64,000 nucleotides of DNA from Chloroflexi bacterium HGW-Chloroflexi-10. Its GTDB lineage: Bacteria > Chloroflexota > Anaerolineae > Anaerolineales > Anaerolineaceae. Position numbers and translations under genes: made by a program. Every line of letters begins with the position of its first letter. The stretch's first letter is position 1. Below are positions 31,300 through 40,036 of this stretch, piece after piece. Location: NCBI GenBank assembly GCA_002840755.1, contig PHBZ01000009.1:1-64000 (forward strand), written 5' to 3'. Under the pieces are notes generated by a model. The model did not search any database, was not told the DNA's origin, and saw only the letters and a list, made by a program, of their open reading frames with translations.

Positions 31300-32634
31300 T
31301 TATGATTTCATGGATACTTTGTGTGATTCAATGGCTTCCATAAAAGCTATGGTTTCGTCAAACTCACTGACTTCTTCCACACCTTGCTGCAGGAAACCGT
31401 TAATACTCGGCATAACCGATAATGCGGCATCAATATCCGGATCGGAACCACGGACGTACGCACCAATATTGACCAGATCACGGGCTTTCTCATAAGTTGC
31501 CAGATGTTTTCGGGTCGTGGCTGCCATTTTTTGCTGGTTCTTACTGGTTATGGCAGACATAACCCGGCTAACACTACCCAGTACATCAATGGCGGGGTAA
31601 TGATTTCGGGCAGCCATGGCTCGCGAGAGAATAATATGCCCATCCAAAATACCGCGAACGGCATCACTGATGGGTTCGTTAAAATCGTCACCTTCCACCA
31701 AAACCGTAAAGAAACCGGTAATTGAACCGCGCGCACTTGTTCCGGCGCGCTCCAACAAACGCGGCAGCATGGCAAATACCGAGGGGGTATACCCCTTGCT
31801 GGCCGGCGGCTCACCAATCGAGAGACCTATCTCACGCTGTGCCATTGCAAAGCGGGTAACCGAGTCCATCAGGAAGGTAACATCCATTCCAGACTCGCGG
31901 AAATATTCAGCAATTGTCATAGCCACCAGGGCAGCTTTCAAGCGGACTAGAGCCGGCTGGTCTGATGTGGAAACCACAACAACCGACCGTTCCAAACCCT
32001 CAGGACCCAAATCCCGTTCCAAAAACTCACGCACTTCACGACCACGCTCACCAATCAGGGCTATGACACTGACATCCGAGTGGGAGTTACGGGCGATTGA
32101 ACCGAGCAGAGTGGATTTTCCCACACCGCTGCCGGCAAAGATACCCAAACGCTGGCCTTTACCGCAGGTCAACATGCCATCAATTACGCGCACGCCCGTC
32201 ACCAACGGTTCAAATATAGCTGGGCGCTGCAAAGGATGGGGTGCCCGACGATTGGTGGAAGCCCATTCGGTAACTTCCAGAGGCTTACCATCAATCGGAA
32301 AGCCCTGACCATCCAAGACACGACCCAACAAGATGGTACCAACCGGTGCCTGAAACGAACGCTCGGCGGGGTAAACAGGGCTGTCCTGTTGAATCCCCTC
32401 CATATCACCCAAGGGCATCAATAACATACGGTTTTCACGAAAACCAATCACTTCAGCCTTCAGAAATTTCTCATCCTGAGTCTGGATATCGCATATTTCG
32501 CCGATCTGACAATTTAGCCCGATCACTTCCAGGGTTAAACCAACCACTTGCACCACTCGCCCGGAAACACGCACCGGGTTAAGCTGGTGGATGGCCTTGC
32601 GTAAACGATTCAGATCCGGCATTTGCGCGACCAT
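31300..32634 (-). CDS. fliI: Flagellum-specific export ATPase FliI
   Basis: A 444-aa ATPase of the F1-beta/type III secretion class. Walker A is AGSGVGKST (about 167-175). FliI signatures include VIALIGERGREVREFLE and the MDSVTRFAMAQREIGLSIGE block followed by PPASKGYTPSVF. Energises export together with FliH and FliJ on the cytoplasmic side. ATG abuts the fliH stop. Normal family length. Confidence 0.95.
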   Translation of the reverse strand: MVAQMPDLNRLRKAIHQLNPVRVSGRVVQVVGLTLEVIGLNCQIGEICDIQTQDEKFLKAEVIGFRENRMLLMPLGDMEGIQQDSPVYPAERSFQAPVGTILLGRVLDGQGFPIDGKPLEVTEWASTNRRAPHPLQRPAIFEPLVTGVRVIDGMLTCGKGQRLGIFAGSGVGKSTLLGSIARNSHSDVSVIALIGERGREVREFLERDLGPEGLERSVVVVSTSDQPALVRLKAALVAMTIAEYFRESGMDVTFLMDSVTRFAMAQREIGLSIGEPPASKGYTPSVFAMLPRLLERAGTSARGSITGFFTVLVEGDDFNEPISDAVRGILDGHIILSRAMAARNHYPAIDVLGSVSRVMSAITSKNQQKMAATTRKHLATYEKARDLVNIGAYVRGSDPDIDAALSVMPSINGFLQQGVEEVSEFDETIAFMEAIESHKVSMKS

Positions 32635-33660
32635 TTAGAAGCTCTCCTCATTCGATTCGGCTGAGTGTAATGTTTCCATCACGGCACGCAATTGGGTTTC
32701 AATGCGCGCATCCACGTTACCTGTATCACCGTGAATAAAACAACCACCAGGAGTAACGCCTTCGGTGGGGATAATCTGCACCAAACTACCAGTCATCGTT
32801 GCCGTAAATTCCCGCCAATAAGGGTCCAGGTGGCCGGCATCGACTGGATGTAAATAAATTTTTAGATTGCCAAGGTTTTTTGCATTATCCATAATGCGGT
32901 TCAGATTGTGCTGCAGTTTTTCAGTATCCAGCACCAAACCCGAACCAAACAAATTATTGGTGATATCACGAATCACATCGATGATGAGCGGTGTGCTCTG
33001 CTGCAAGGTTTCTTCCTTCCAGGCAGAAACCTGTTCCAATATAGTCTTCAACGCTTGCTGAACCATTTGGTTTTCTTCTTCAAATTCCTGATAAGCCATC
33101 TTCCGCGCTTCTTCAAACGCTTCACTGGCTTGAACCTGATTTTGTAAAAGTATGTCTTGCGCCTGGGATTGCGCCTGTTCCACAATCAACCTGGCTTCTT
33201 CCCGGGCTTCTTCCATAATTCTCAGGGCCGCTTCTTCCGCTTTTTTAATGGGGTTAACAGCGTGGCCACCCTCCTCTGATTGAACAGACTGACCATGCTG
33301 ACCATGCGCCTGAGATGGATGAGCTTCATTGCGATTAAAATCCTGCCAACGAACTGATTGAGCACTTTTCGGCTGTACGTCATTACCCGGCAATGGTTTA
33401 AGCGAGGAAAACTGAATTTCACCGGGATTCCAGGATTGTACATCACTGGTTTCAGCTTCTGAAAAGAGGGAACGCTGCCTATCCGAGCCCAATTTGTTCT
33501 GGCGAACAGACTGATTTTTATTACTGAGGAATAAATCCAAGACCTGTTCAACTGACATACCCGAGTTTTTTGGAACTGAAGTAGAAAACTCTTGCGGCTG
33601 CCAGGCGGTTGCGCGATGCTGCGTATTCCCGTGGATCAACGGATTATGCAATGATTTCAT
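32635..33660 (-). CDS. fliH: Flagellar export ATPase regulator FliH
   Basis: A 341-aa protein. The first ~160 residues are polar and low in complexity. Then comes the FliH/V-ATPase-E-like segment: AEEAALRIMEEAREEARLIV, long Ala/Gln/Glu coiled coil and the C-terminal domain (IYLHPVDAG, GGCFIHGDTGNVDARIETQL). Longer than most FliH (about 230 aa) because of the N-terminal extension. ATG 33660 follows GGAGGTGAAT and overlaps fliG by 17 bp. Confidence 0.88.
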   Translation of the reverse strand: MKSLHNPLIHGNTQHRATAWQPQEFSTSVPKNSGMSVEQVLDLFLSNKNQSVRQNKLGSDRQRSLFSEAETSDVQSWNPGEIQFSSLKPLPGNDVQPKSAQSVRWQDFNRNEAHPSQAHGQHGQSVQSEEGGHAVNPIKKAEEAALRIMEEAREEARLIVEQAQSQAQDILLQNQVQASEAFEEARKMAYQEFEEENQMVQQALKTILEQVSAWKEETLQQSTPLIIDVIRDITNNLFGSGLVLDTEKLQHNLNRIMDNAKNLGNLKIYLHPVDAGHLDPYWREFTATMTGSLVQIIPTEGVTPGGCFIHGDTGNVDARIETQLRAVMETLHSAESNEESF

Positions 33661-34663
33661 ATTCACCTCCACCGCCGCCAATTACAATTTCGCCGGATTC
33701 TTCCAGGACACGAACAGCATCCACAATTTTTCGTTGTGAGGTATAAACGTTTTTGGCCAATTGTGGGCCTAGAATTTCTATTTCTTCAATCAAATTATCC
33801 CGGGCGCGTTCCGAAAGATTGCGGAAGATATTTTCTTTCAATCGCTCCGGAGCGGCTTTCAAAGCCATCGCCAGATCCGCTTTGCTGATATCCCGCAGAA
33901 CACGTTGAATAGTGCGGTCATCCAGCTTGGTAAGATCGTCAAAGGTAAACATATTGGCACGAATTTCTTCGACCAATTTGGGGTTATTCTTTTCCATAGC
34001 TTCAAAAATGGTTTTCTGTACACCGCGATCGACCTGGTTTAACATTTTTACCAGGAAGGAAACACCACCGGTTGCGCGGAAATCGGCTTCACTCAATACA
34101 CTGGACAGCTTGTTCTTCAAACTGCGTTCCACTACCTGCACGACCTGGGGAGAAACGCGATCCATCACCGCCAAGCGCAGGGTAACTTCTATCTGCAAAT
34201 CTTTGGGAAGGCTGGTCATAATATCAGCAGCTACTTTGGCTTCCAGGTAAGAAAGCACCAGGGCAATCGTTTGCGGCATTTCATCCTGCAATAAAGTGGC
34301 AACTTCTTCAGCATTCGCATTCCGCAACATTTCAAAAGAAGATAGCTGTTGGTGAACCGAGATACGCTCCAAAATCTCTGCACCACGGCGCGGACCTACT
34401 GCCCGAGAGAGTAACTGCCGGCTATATTCCGCACCACCACCGCGTAGGCTGGCATCTGCCATCGCAAAATCATACGCTTCCTGCAATGCAACGTGACGAA
34501 TATCCGCATCAATCGGCCCAACCTGACCCAATTCGAGCAGGACACGTTCTATTTCGCCTTCGCTCAAATATTGCAGTACCTTGGAAGAAAGTTCCACACC
34601 CAGGCTTAATAGCAATGCGGAGGCTTTATCAATTCCACGGAGTTTTGTGGCTAACTCAGCCAT
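33644..34663 (-). CDS. fliG: Flagellar motor switch protein FliG
   Basis: A 339-aa protein with the three FliG domains: N-terminal GIDKASALLLSLG (FliF binding), middle EMPQTIALVLSYLEAKVAAD and C-terminal FTFDDLTKLDDRTIQRVLRD. The torque-region charged residues and ERARDNLIEEIEILGP follow. An unusual Gly run (IGGGGGEYEI) precedes the end. ATG 34663 lies within the fliF 3' end (8-bp overlap). FliM and FliN partners are not encoded in this window. Confidence 0.95.
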   Translation of the reverse strand: MAELATKLRGIDKASALLLSLGVELSSKVLQYLSEGEIERVLLELGQVGPIDADIRHVALQEAYDFAMADASLRGGGAEYSRQLLSRAVGPRRGAEILERISVHQQLSSFEMLRNANAEEVATLLQDEMPQTIALVLSYLEAKVAADIMTSLPKDLQIEVTLRLAVMDRVSPQVVQVVERSLKNKLSSVLSEADFRATGGVSFLVKMLNQVDRGVQKTIFEAMEKNNPKLVEEIRANMFTFDDLTKLDDRTIQRVLRDISKADLAMALKAAPERLKENIFRNLSERARDNLIEEIEILGPQLAKNVYTSQRKIVDAVRVLEESGEIVIGGGGGEYEIIA

Positions 34664-36347
34664 TACGTTCATCCTCACTTAACCAGAGCTGGATAATTTC
34701 TGCGACAGCGGCCGGGTTCTCTTCTGTCAGAAGAGAAATTGCTTTTTGACGTTGATCATCTTCAGGACGAGTCCGGCTTTTTTGTGGGGTCAGATTCAGG
34801 GTTACTTCTTCATCTGGCATGGGTAAGTCTTCCATGCGAGGTGGTTGTGAAACTCGGGGGCCATGGTTGGCTGCAGAATTATAGGCGGCTTCCATCTGAG
34901 AAAAACCTGAGAACCCACCGCCCATACCATTGGCGCCTTCCAAAGCCATCTCACCTACCGGTTTTAATATCGGTTTCCACTGTTCACCGGATGCCATGCG
35001 CACATTACGGATCAAGCGAGAAATAAACCCGATCATCAAAAACAACAGTAATACTGCGCCAACGATCATACCTATTCGCAAATAAAGATCCATTTGCTCT
35101 TGCTGTGTATTGACGGCTTCCTGCTCTTCGATGAATGTGCGATCAAAAGCCATCGGCGCAACCACCAGCATATCTCCACGAGCTTCATCAATACCCGCAG
35201 CAGCGGCCACAACAGATTCAATGGCATCCAACTGTGATTGATCGGTAATGCCATCCAGCATTACAGAAAGAGTAATCTTTTGGATTTGTCCGGGTGCTAC
35301 AACTTCTTTTTCCTGCACCTGAGTAATTTCATAATTAAGGGTTTCTTCTTTTTTCTCATAAGAGGTAGCACCTTCGCCACCGCCAACCAATTCGCCTGGA
35401 ACAGGTAAATTGCTTTCCGCACCGGGCACTCCACCAACGGTGGTTCCATCGCTGGTATAGTTTTCGGTGATAATCTGCGAACTGCGGATGGCTGCCGGAG
35501 TGGGGTCGAACGTATTGGATGTGATTTCTTTTTGGTTCCAGCTCATCACCACACTTGCCTGCACAGCCGCTTTATCCGGACCCAATACCTCAGATAACAT
35601 ATTTTCAACTTTGCGTTTGATCTCAGCGGCGGCAGCTAATTCGATGGCCCGGTGAGAATCGGATTGGGAGGTCATGTTTTCCAGACTATCTGTACCTGTA
35701 GAGAGCATGCGTCCTTCCGTATCAATTACAACCACATTCTCAGGGCTCAAACCTTCCACACTACTGGCTACCAGATTAGCAACCGCTTTTACGTTACTGG
35801 AGGTTAATGTTTTTCCACTTTTTTCCTGGATGGTAATTGAAGCGGTCGTTAGGGCCTGATCATTACTTAACAACGATTTTTCCGGCTGCACCACATGTAC
35901 CCGTACTGTCTCTACAGCATCCAAGCTGCTGATCGTACGTTCCAATTCACCTTCCAGAGCCCGCTGATAATTCACCTTTTGGGTAAACTCAGTCATTCCC
36001 AGGCTGTTGCCATTGAATAACTCATAACCCACTGCGCTGCTTTTGGGCAGACCTTCACGGGCCATTTGTAAACGCACTTCATATACCTGATCACTGGGAA
36101 CCAGAATAGTGCCGCTGTTCTTGAGTTGATAATCGACACCGGCAAGGTCCATTTGTTCAACAATTGTCGCAGCGTCTTCTTCACTGAGCGCGCTGTAGGC
36201 AACTGCATATGTTGGACGATTGGCCCAAACAAGCAATACCGGTACCAGGATCAGAATCGATAATCCCAATGCCAACATCGTAATACGTTGGGGGTTGGTC
36301 TGTTTTTGCCAAAAAGTTGATAATTGCTGTTGCAAAGGTGCTAACAT
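34656..36347 (-). CDS. fliF: Flagellar MS-ring protein FliF
   Basis: A 563-aa membrane protein: N-terminal helix (TMLALGLSILILVPVLLVW), ring-building motifs (YAVAYSALSEEDAATIV, NYQRALEGELERTISSLDAV, VRVHVVQPEKSLL) and a second helix around residue 445 (IGMIVGAVLLLFLMIGFIS). The C-terminal tail EENPAAVAEIIQLWLSED binds FliG. Forms the MS ring that houses the export gate. Full length. Confidence 0.95.
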   Translation of the reverse strand: MLAPLQQQLSTFWQKQTNPQRITMLALGLSILILVPVLLVWANRPTYAVAYSALSEEDAATIVEQMDLAGVDYQLKNSGTILVPSDQVYEVRLQMAREGLPKSSAVGYELFNGNSLGMTEFTQKVNYQRALEGELERTISSLDAVETVRVHVVQPEKSLLSNDQALTTASITIQEKSGKTLTSSNVKAVANLVASSVEGLSPENVVVIDTEGRMLSTGTDSLENMTSQSDSHRAIELAAAAEIKRKVENMLSEVLGPDKAAVQASVVMSWNQKEITSNTFDPTPAAIRSSQIITENYTSDGTTVGGVPGAESNLPVPGELVGGGEGATSYEKKEETLNYEITQVQEKEVVAPGQIQKITLSVMLDGITDQSQLDAIESVVAAAAGIDEARGDMLVVAPMAFDRTFIEEQEAVNTQQEQMDLYLRIGMIVGAVLLLFLMIGFISRLIRNVRMASGEQWKPILKPVGEMALEGANGMGGGFSGFSQMEAAYNSAANHGPRVSQPPRMEDLPMPDEEVTLNLTPQKSRTRPEDDQRQKAISLLTEENPAAVAEIIQLWLSEDERNG

Positions 36348-36383
36348 GGTTTTCTCTTCCCGTGGTTTTCTGATCTACTAAAA

Positions 36384-36701
36384 TTAGACTTGCATGCGCA
36401 TAACTTCACGATAGGCATCCACCAATTTGTCACGGATACCCATAGCCACTTTGAAGTTAATATCATTTTCTTCCAAAGCGATCATTACATCATGCAGATC
36501 AACATTTTCCCCGGCAGCCATTTGCTGCACCAGACCATCCGCCTGCATTTGTGATTCATTTAAACCGCTTAAGACATCCTGAAATGTTTGCCCTATCCCA
36601 TCCAATGCACTTTTCTGCGCAGAGGAGGATTGGCTTTTGGTTAACTCACCCAAACCCTGGATACCAGACATTACATTTGGTGAAATTCCCTGAATTTGCA
36701 T
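36384..36701 (-). CDS. fliE: Flagellar hook-basal body protein FliE
   Basis: A 105-aa protein with the FliE C-terminal block VDLHDVMIALEENDINFKVA, MGIRDKLVDAYREVMRMQV. It joins the MS ring to the rod. Ribosome site GGGAGATAG. Lies between flgC and fliF in the common flgC-fliE-fliF order. Confidence 0.92.
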   Translation of the reverse strand: MQIQGISPNVMSGIQGLGELTKSQSSSAQKSALDGIGQTFQDVLSGLNESQMQADGLVQQMAAGENVDLHDVMIALEENDINFKVAMGIRDKLVDAYREVMRMQV

Positions 36702-36705
36702 TTAA

Positions 36706-37149
36706 CTATCTCCCTATTTCCAATGCTTTAAGAGCCATCCGTTTGGCGGCATCAACCACTGTCAGGTTAGCCTCATACGAACGTGTGGCAGATAACATAT
36801 TGGTCATCTCCACCACAGGGTTAACGTTCGGATACTCTACATAGCCATCTTCATTGGCGTCCGGATGAGTTGGGTCGTAAACCATCGAACCTTCGGTCTC
36901 ATCGGTAATGATCTGGTGCACCTTGACCCCACCAGTAGTGGTATCAAGACCCTGTCGTTCTGCCACATAAGTGGGCAAAAACGGCCGGCTGCCCTGGGGC
37001 ATAAAGATCACATCCTGACGTTGGTAAGCGCCGCCTGCAGCTGTCCGTGTGGTTTGTGAATTGGCAATATTATTAGAGATCACATCCAACCGCAAACGTT
37101 GGGCCTGTAACCCGGAAGCTCCGATTCGCATTGTTTCCCAAAAACTCAT
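36706..37149 (-). CDS. flgC: Flagellar basal-body rod protein FlgC
   Basis: A 147-aa rod protein: MSFWETMRIGASGLQAQRLR, LDVISNNIANSQTTRTAAGG, a DPTHPDANEDGYVEYPNVNP block typical of FlgC, and the C-terminal SYEANLTVVDAAKRMALKAL. It is the first gene of the large flagellar operon and is preceded by GAGGAG and a promoter-like motif shared with cheA. flgB, its usual upstream neighbour, is displaced. Confidence 0.92.
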   Translation of the reverse strand: MSFWETMRIGASGLQAQRLRLDVISNNIANSQTTRTAAGGAYQRQDVIFMPQGSRPFLPTYVAERQGLDTTTGGVKVHQIITDETEGSMVYDPTHPDANEDGYVEYPNVNPVVEMTNMLSATRSYEANLTVVDAAKRMALKALEIGR

Positions 37150-37175
37150 AGTTTACTCCTCATTTGTATGTAAAG

Positions 37176-37220
37176 AGGATAACATAAGGGTCTTAAGGGC
37201 GCAGTAAAGCTTCTGTTAAC
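37176..37220 (-). promoter_or_regulatory. Promoter-like motif upstream of flgC operon (shared with cheA)
   Basis: On the minus strand: TTAACAGAAGCTTTAC, 22 bases, then TATCCT (37181-37176), about 27 bp before the flgC ATG. The cheA operon has TTTACGGAAGCTTTAC, 22 bases, TATCTT. Identical spacing and 14 of 16 matching bases suggest a common regulator or sigma factor. Confidence 0.6.
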
Positions 37221-37315
37221 TTTGAATAAAAATGGCGTGAAGAAAACCTGAATAAGGCTTTTATTTCCCCCGATGCAGATAAAAAAATATGTGAGAGGGC
37301 CTTTTTAGCGTAAAT

Positions 37316-37351
37316 CTGACTGACAGGCCGCCCTCTGAGCCTGCCGGTCAG
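37316..37351 (-). terminator. Hairpin terminator after fliS
   Basis: Stem CTGACCGGCAGGC / GCCTGTCAGTCAG (two G-T type mismatches) with a 10-base loop, just beyond the fliS stop. The downstream minus-strand sequence is AT-rich (ATTTACG). It would separate the fliC-fliS group from the flgC operon. Confidence 0.55.
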
Positions 37352-37364
37352 CTATTTTCTTTGT

Positions 37365-37742
37365 TTATGCCGGCCGGGCTACTGATCCCGCGTAAGCGGA
37401 AGAAATGGAAGCTGTATTGGCTTTGGGCATCATACTTTTTTCGGTTTCACGCCAGGCATCGCGCAGTTCTGAGAGTGTCTTAAGCGCAACATCATAATCA
37501 CCTTTGCGAATACTATCCAGACACCACTGGTAAAGTCGGAAAAGACCAACAGATACTTCGGGATAATCGAAATTCAATGCATCACGCAGGACACTGATTG
37601 CTTTGGTAGATTTGGCAAAGTCCTGGGCTTCACAGGCGCGAATGGCCAGATCGTATGCCATAACAACCAACCGGATTGGGCTGGCTCCCATAACATCCTG
37701 ATTTCGATATTCCTGATTGCGATAAGCTGTTCCTGGATACAT
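37365..37742 (-). CDS. fliS: Flagellin export chaperone FliS
   Basis: A 125-aa helical protein: MYPGTAYRNQEYRNQDVMGA, SPIRLVVMAYDLAIRACEA, then Ile/Leu helices and LYQWCLDSIRKGDYDVALKT. Binds the flagellin C-terminus and prevents early polymerisation. Ribosome site aggagaatag. Ends before a hairpin. Confidence 0.92.
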   Translation of the reverse strand: MYPGTAYRNQEYRNQDVMGASPIRLVVMAYDLAIRACEAQDFAKSTKAISVLRDALNFDYPEVSVGLFRLYQWCLDSIRKGDYDVALKTLSELRDAWRETEKSMMPKANTASISSAYAGSVARPA

Positions 37743-37841
37743 GGCTATTCTCCTAAATACTTGGTTTTTTTATTGCACTATAGTTAATATCGTCTGTTTG
37801 TTTAAGTTCTGCAATGTTTTGCCGTAAAAAATCCCTAAAGA

Positions 37842-38186
37842 TCAGGCTAACAGCTCAACCAGATCGCCGGCTTTCAGGTTATTCAATTCATCCGGCGGAA
37901 TACTGCGAATCACCCGGCTGGTGGCACGGTCGATTACATAGACCGTCACCTGCTTGGTTTCTTCATTCACCGTAAACTTCAGACCAATATCCGAAGTTTT
38001 GGGTGCTTCAAGCGCCGGTTTGCTTTCACTGGCATGCCTGGATTGCATTTCAGCGGCCTGCTTTACCTCTTGTGCTTCCTGCGAGGAGCGTGCAGCTTCC
38101 GTTTTCATGCTTTGGACCTGAACCGCGCGGTTTGCCGCCGCTTCCGGTTCAACTCTTGAAATGGGGGTGACACTATTATCAGACAT
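37842..38186 (-). CDS. flaG: FlaG family flagellar protein
   Basis: A 114-aa protein: polar, Ala/Gln/Glu-rich first 65 residues, then the FlaG domain (LKFTVNEETKQVTVYVIDRA, VIRSIPPDELNNLKAG). FlaG is found next to fliD in many flagellates and influences filament length. Located 31 bp after fliD. Confidence 0.88.
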   Translation of the reverse strand: MSDNSVTPISRVEPEAAANRAVQVQSMKTEAARSSQEAQEVKQAAEMQSRHASESKPALEAPKTSDIGLKFTVNEETKQVTVYVIDRATSRVIRSIPPDELNNLKAGDLVELLA

Positions 38187-38217
38187 ACTTACCTCCCGGC
38201 TTTACAGCCTGGAATTC

Positions 38218-39927
38218 TTAATATGATTTGCTATATACCGAGTTAAATTGCTGACTTTGATACGTCATCGTCATAATTTGTGACTGTAATTGAGCATATT
38301 GTTGGTATAGATACTCTTCGCGTTTGGAAAGTCGCGTTTCTAAACTGGTAATTTGGCTTTTTGTATTTTTCATTTGCCTTTCCGTCGCCTGCGAAGCCGT
38401 AGTTAAATATCCGGATGTCCCCAGAAAACGAGACAACTTGGTATTCATCTGGTTCGTTACCGCGTCCAACAACGAAACTACACTGGAACGGTCATTGGCT
38501 AAAGCTGTTTTCAACTTGCTGCTATCACTCACTGAAAGTTTCAAGTCGTTACCCATCGTTATGCCAAGTTCACTCAAGCGGGTAAAAGCACCGCCATTAA
38601 CCTGCCCTGCCGTAGACAGGCGTAATAAATCAAAACGCAGGTTAGTAAAGACCATATCACCGGATAATGCGCCACGGGTGTATGTATCATCCGCGTTTTT
38701 GGTTGTAGCGATTTTGGCTCCGAGATAGGTTAAGAGTTTGTTGTATTCAGTAACGAAAGATCCAATTTTCTTTTCATTTTCATCAGTTGTCGAGACCACA
38801 TTGAGTGTTGCTGTTTCACCCTCAGAATCCTTCACCAGGTTCAGGGTGACGCCATTAATCACATCGGTCAGACCAGTGTTTGAGGAGCGTTTTACTGCCA
38901 GTCCATTGACTGAAAAATTCGCACTGACCGCGGTTTGCATTTCGTGGGTAAAGGTGCTGCCGTTATAAATTTCCAGATCATTCAAAATTCTGCCGGTTAC
39001 ATCCTGCGCCTGAATAACACGATTTTCACCACCATATTTAGCTGAAAGGAGCAATTGATTGTTAACAATAGTGGCAATCACCTCGTTACCATCGGCATAT
39101 TTGGCATTATTGATCGCTGATGCGATATCAACCAAACTGTCGGTTGATTCCACTTCAATAGTAGGTCCCTTGGCCGCATATTCCAACTCAGCGGCGCCAA
39201 AACCTCTGGTTCCAGCTGTATAACCACTGGCAGTGAAATCAACCCGGATACCACGTCCGGTATCATATACACCACCACCTTCAGGAATATTCTGCCAATC
39301 AGAAGTGTAATCACTGGTTGTACTGTTTTTCTTAATGCTTATGGACTTCCCTTCGGTGTCTACTAAACGAAATTGCCAATCGGTACCATTTTGCCGGGTT
39401 TCTACATAATATTTTCCACTACCCAATTCCGTTTTGGTAGCGGCAACATCCGTTGTGGCAAAAGAGTTTACTGAGCTGGAACTTGTAAAAGTAGCGCTGC
39501 TAGCCTGAGCCCCACCCAGAGTAAAGCTACCTGTCATTCCCAAAAATTGGGTACTATATTGCATTTGTTTAGAACGCACCCGGTGTTCGCGCGCCAAGTT
39601 GGTTACTGAAAGCTCGTAGCTGGCAGGGACAGCAGCACTACCGGCGTTAACTGAGCCAAAAGAAATTCCTTCTGCCAATCCGCTTAGAGAAGCGCTACGA
39701 CCTGGTTGAAAACTATAGGTCGGATCAGTACTCAACAAGCTCTTAACCGAAGTCTGAAACGAAGTTAGCATTCCATTAAGATCTTTGTAAATTGCATTTT
39801 GCACTTCGATATTATCGCGTTGAGTTTCCAAACGATCCATCGGTTGACGTTCTATAACCATCAAATTCTGAATGATGCCTACATAAGAACTATCAAGATT
39901 ATAGTTACTGATTGCGTTGGTTGCCAT
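38218..39927 (-). CDS. fliD: Flagellar filament cap protein FliD
   Basis: A 569-aa protein with the FliD N-terminal segment (YVGIIQNLMVIERQPMDRLE) and a large variable middle. The C-terminal FliD domain (GVTLNLVKDSEG, FVTEYNKLLTYLGAKI, LSELGITMGNDLKLSVSD) ends in a coiled coil. Caps the filament and aids flagellin folding outside the cell. Lies between fliC and flaG. Confidence 0.9.
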   Translation of the reverse strand: MATNAISNYNLDSSYVGIIQNLMVIERQPMDRLETQRDNIEVQNAIYKDLNGMLTSFQTSVKSLLSTDPTYSFQPGRSASLSGLAEGISFGSVNAGSAAVPASYELSVTNLAREHRVRSKQMQYSTQFLGMTGSFTLGGAQASSATFTSSSSVNSFATTDVAATKTELGSGKYYVETRQNGTDWQFRLVDTEGKSISIKKNSTTSDYTSDWQNIPEGGGVYDTGRGIRVDFTASGYTAGTRGFGAAELEYAAKGPTIEVESTDSLVDIASAINNAKYADGNEVIATIVNNQLLLSAKYGGENRVIQAQDVTGRILNDLEIYNGSTFTHEMQTAVSANFSVNGLAVKRSSNTGLTDVINGVTLNLVKDSEGETATLNVVSTTDENEKKIGSFVTEYNKLLTYLGAKIATTKNADDTYTRGALSGDMVFTNLRFDLLRLSTAGQVNGGAFTRLSELGITMGNDLKLSVSDSSKLKTALANDRSSVVSLLDAVTNQMNTKLSRFLGTSGYLTTASQATERQMKNTKSQITSLETRLSKREEYLYQQYAQLQSQIMTMTYQSQQFNSVYSKSY

Positions 39928-39978
39928 AATATCCTGTGCCTTTCTAGGTGCTTAATGCTTGTCCGCTGTTATGGGTGA

Positions 39979-40005
39979 GCGGAGGGCATCTGCGATGCCC
40001 TCCGC
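39979..40005 (-). terminator. Strong hairpin between fliC and fliD, without U-run
   Basis: Perfect 12-bp stem GCGGAGGGCATC / GATGCCCTCCGC with a 3-base loop, 32 bp after the fliC stop. It lacks a T-run, so partial termination or protection of the flagellin mRNA 3' end are both possible; either would favour excess flagellin over cap protein. Confidence 0.55.
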
Positions 40006-40036
40006 GATTGAACCATCGGCGGACGGAAACGACCGA

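Noticed and set aside
31616-32308. Plus-strand frame of 230 codons
   Set aside because: Complement of fliI; Arg/Ser-rich shadow product without any motif.
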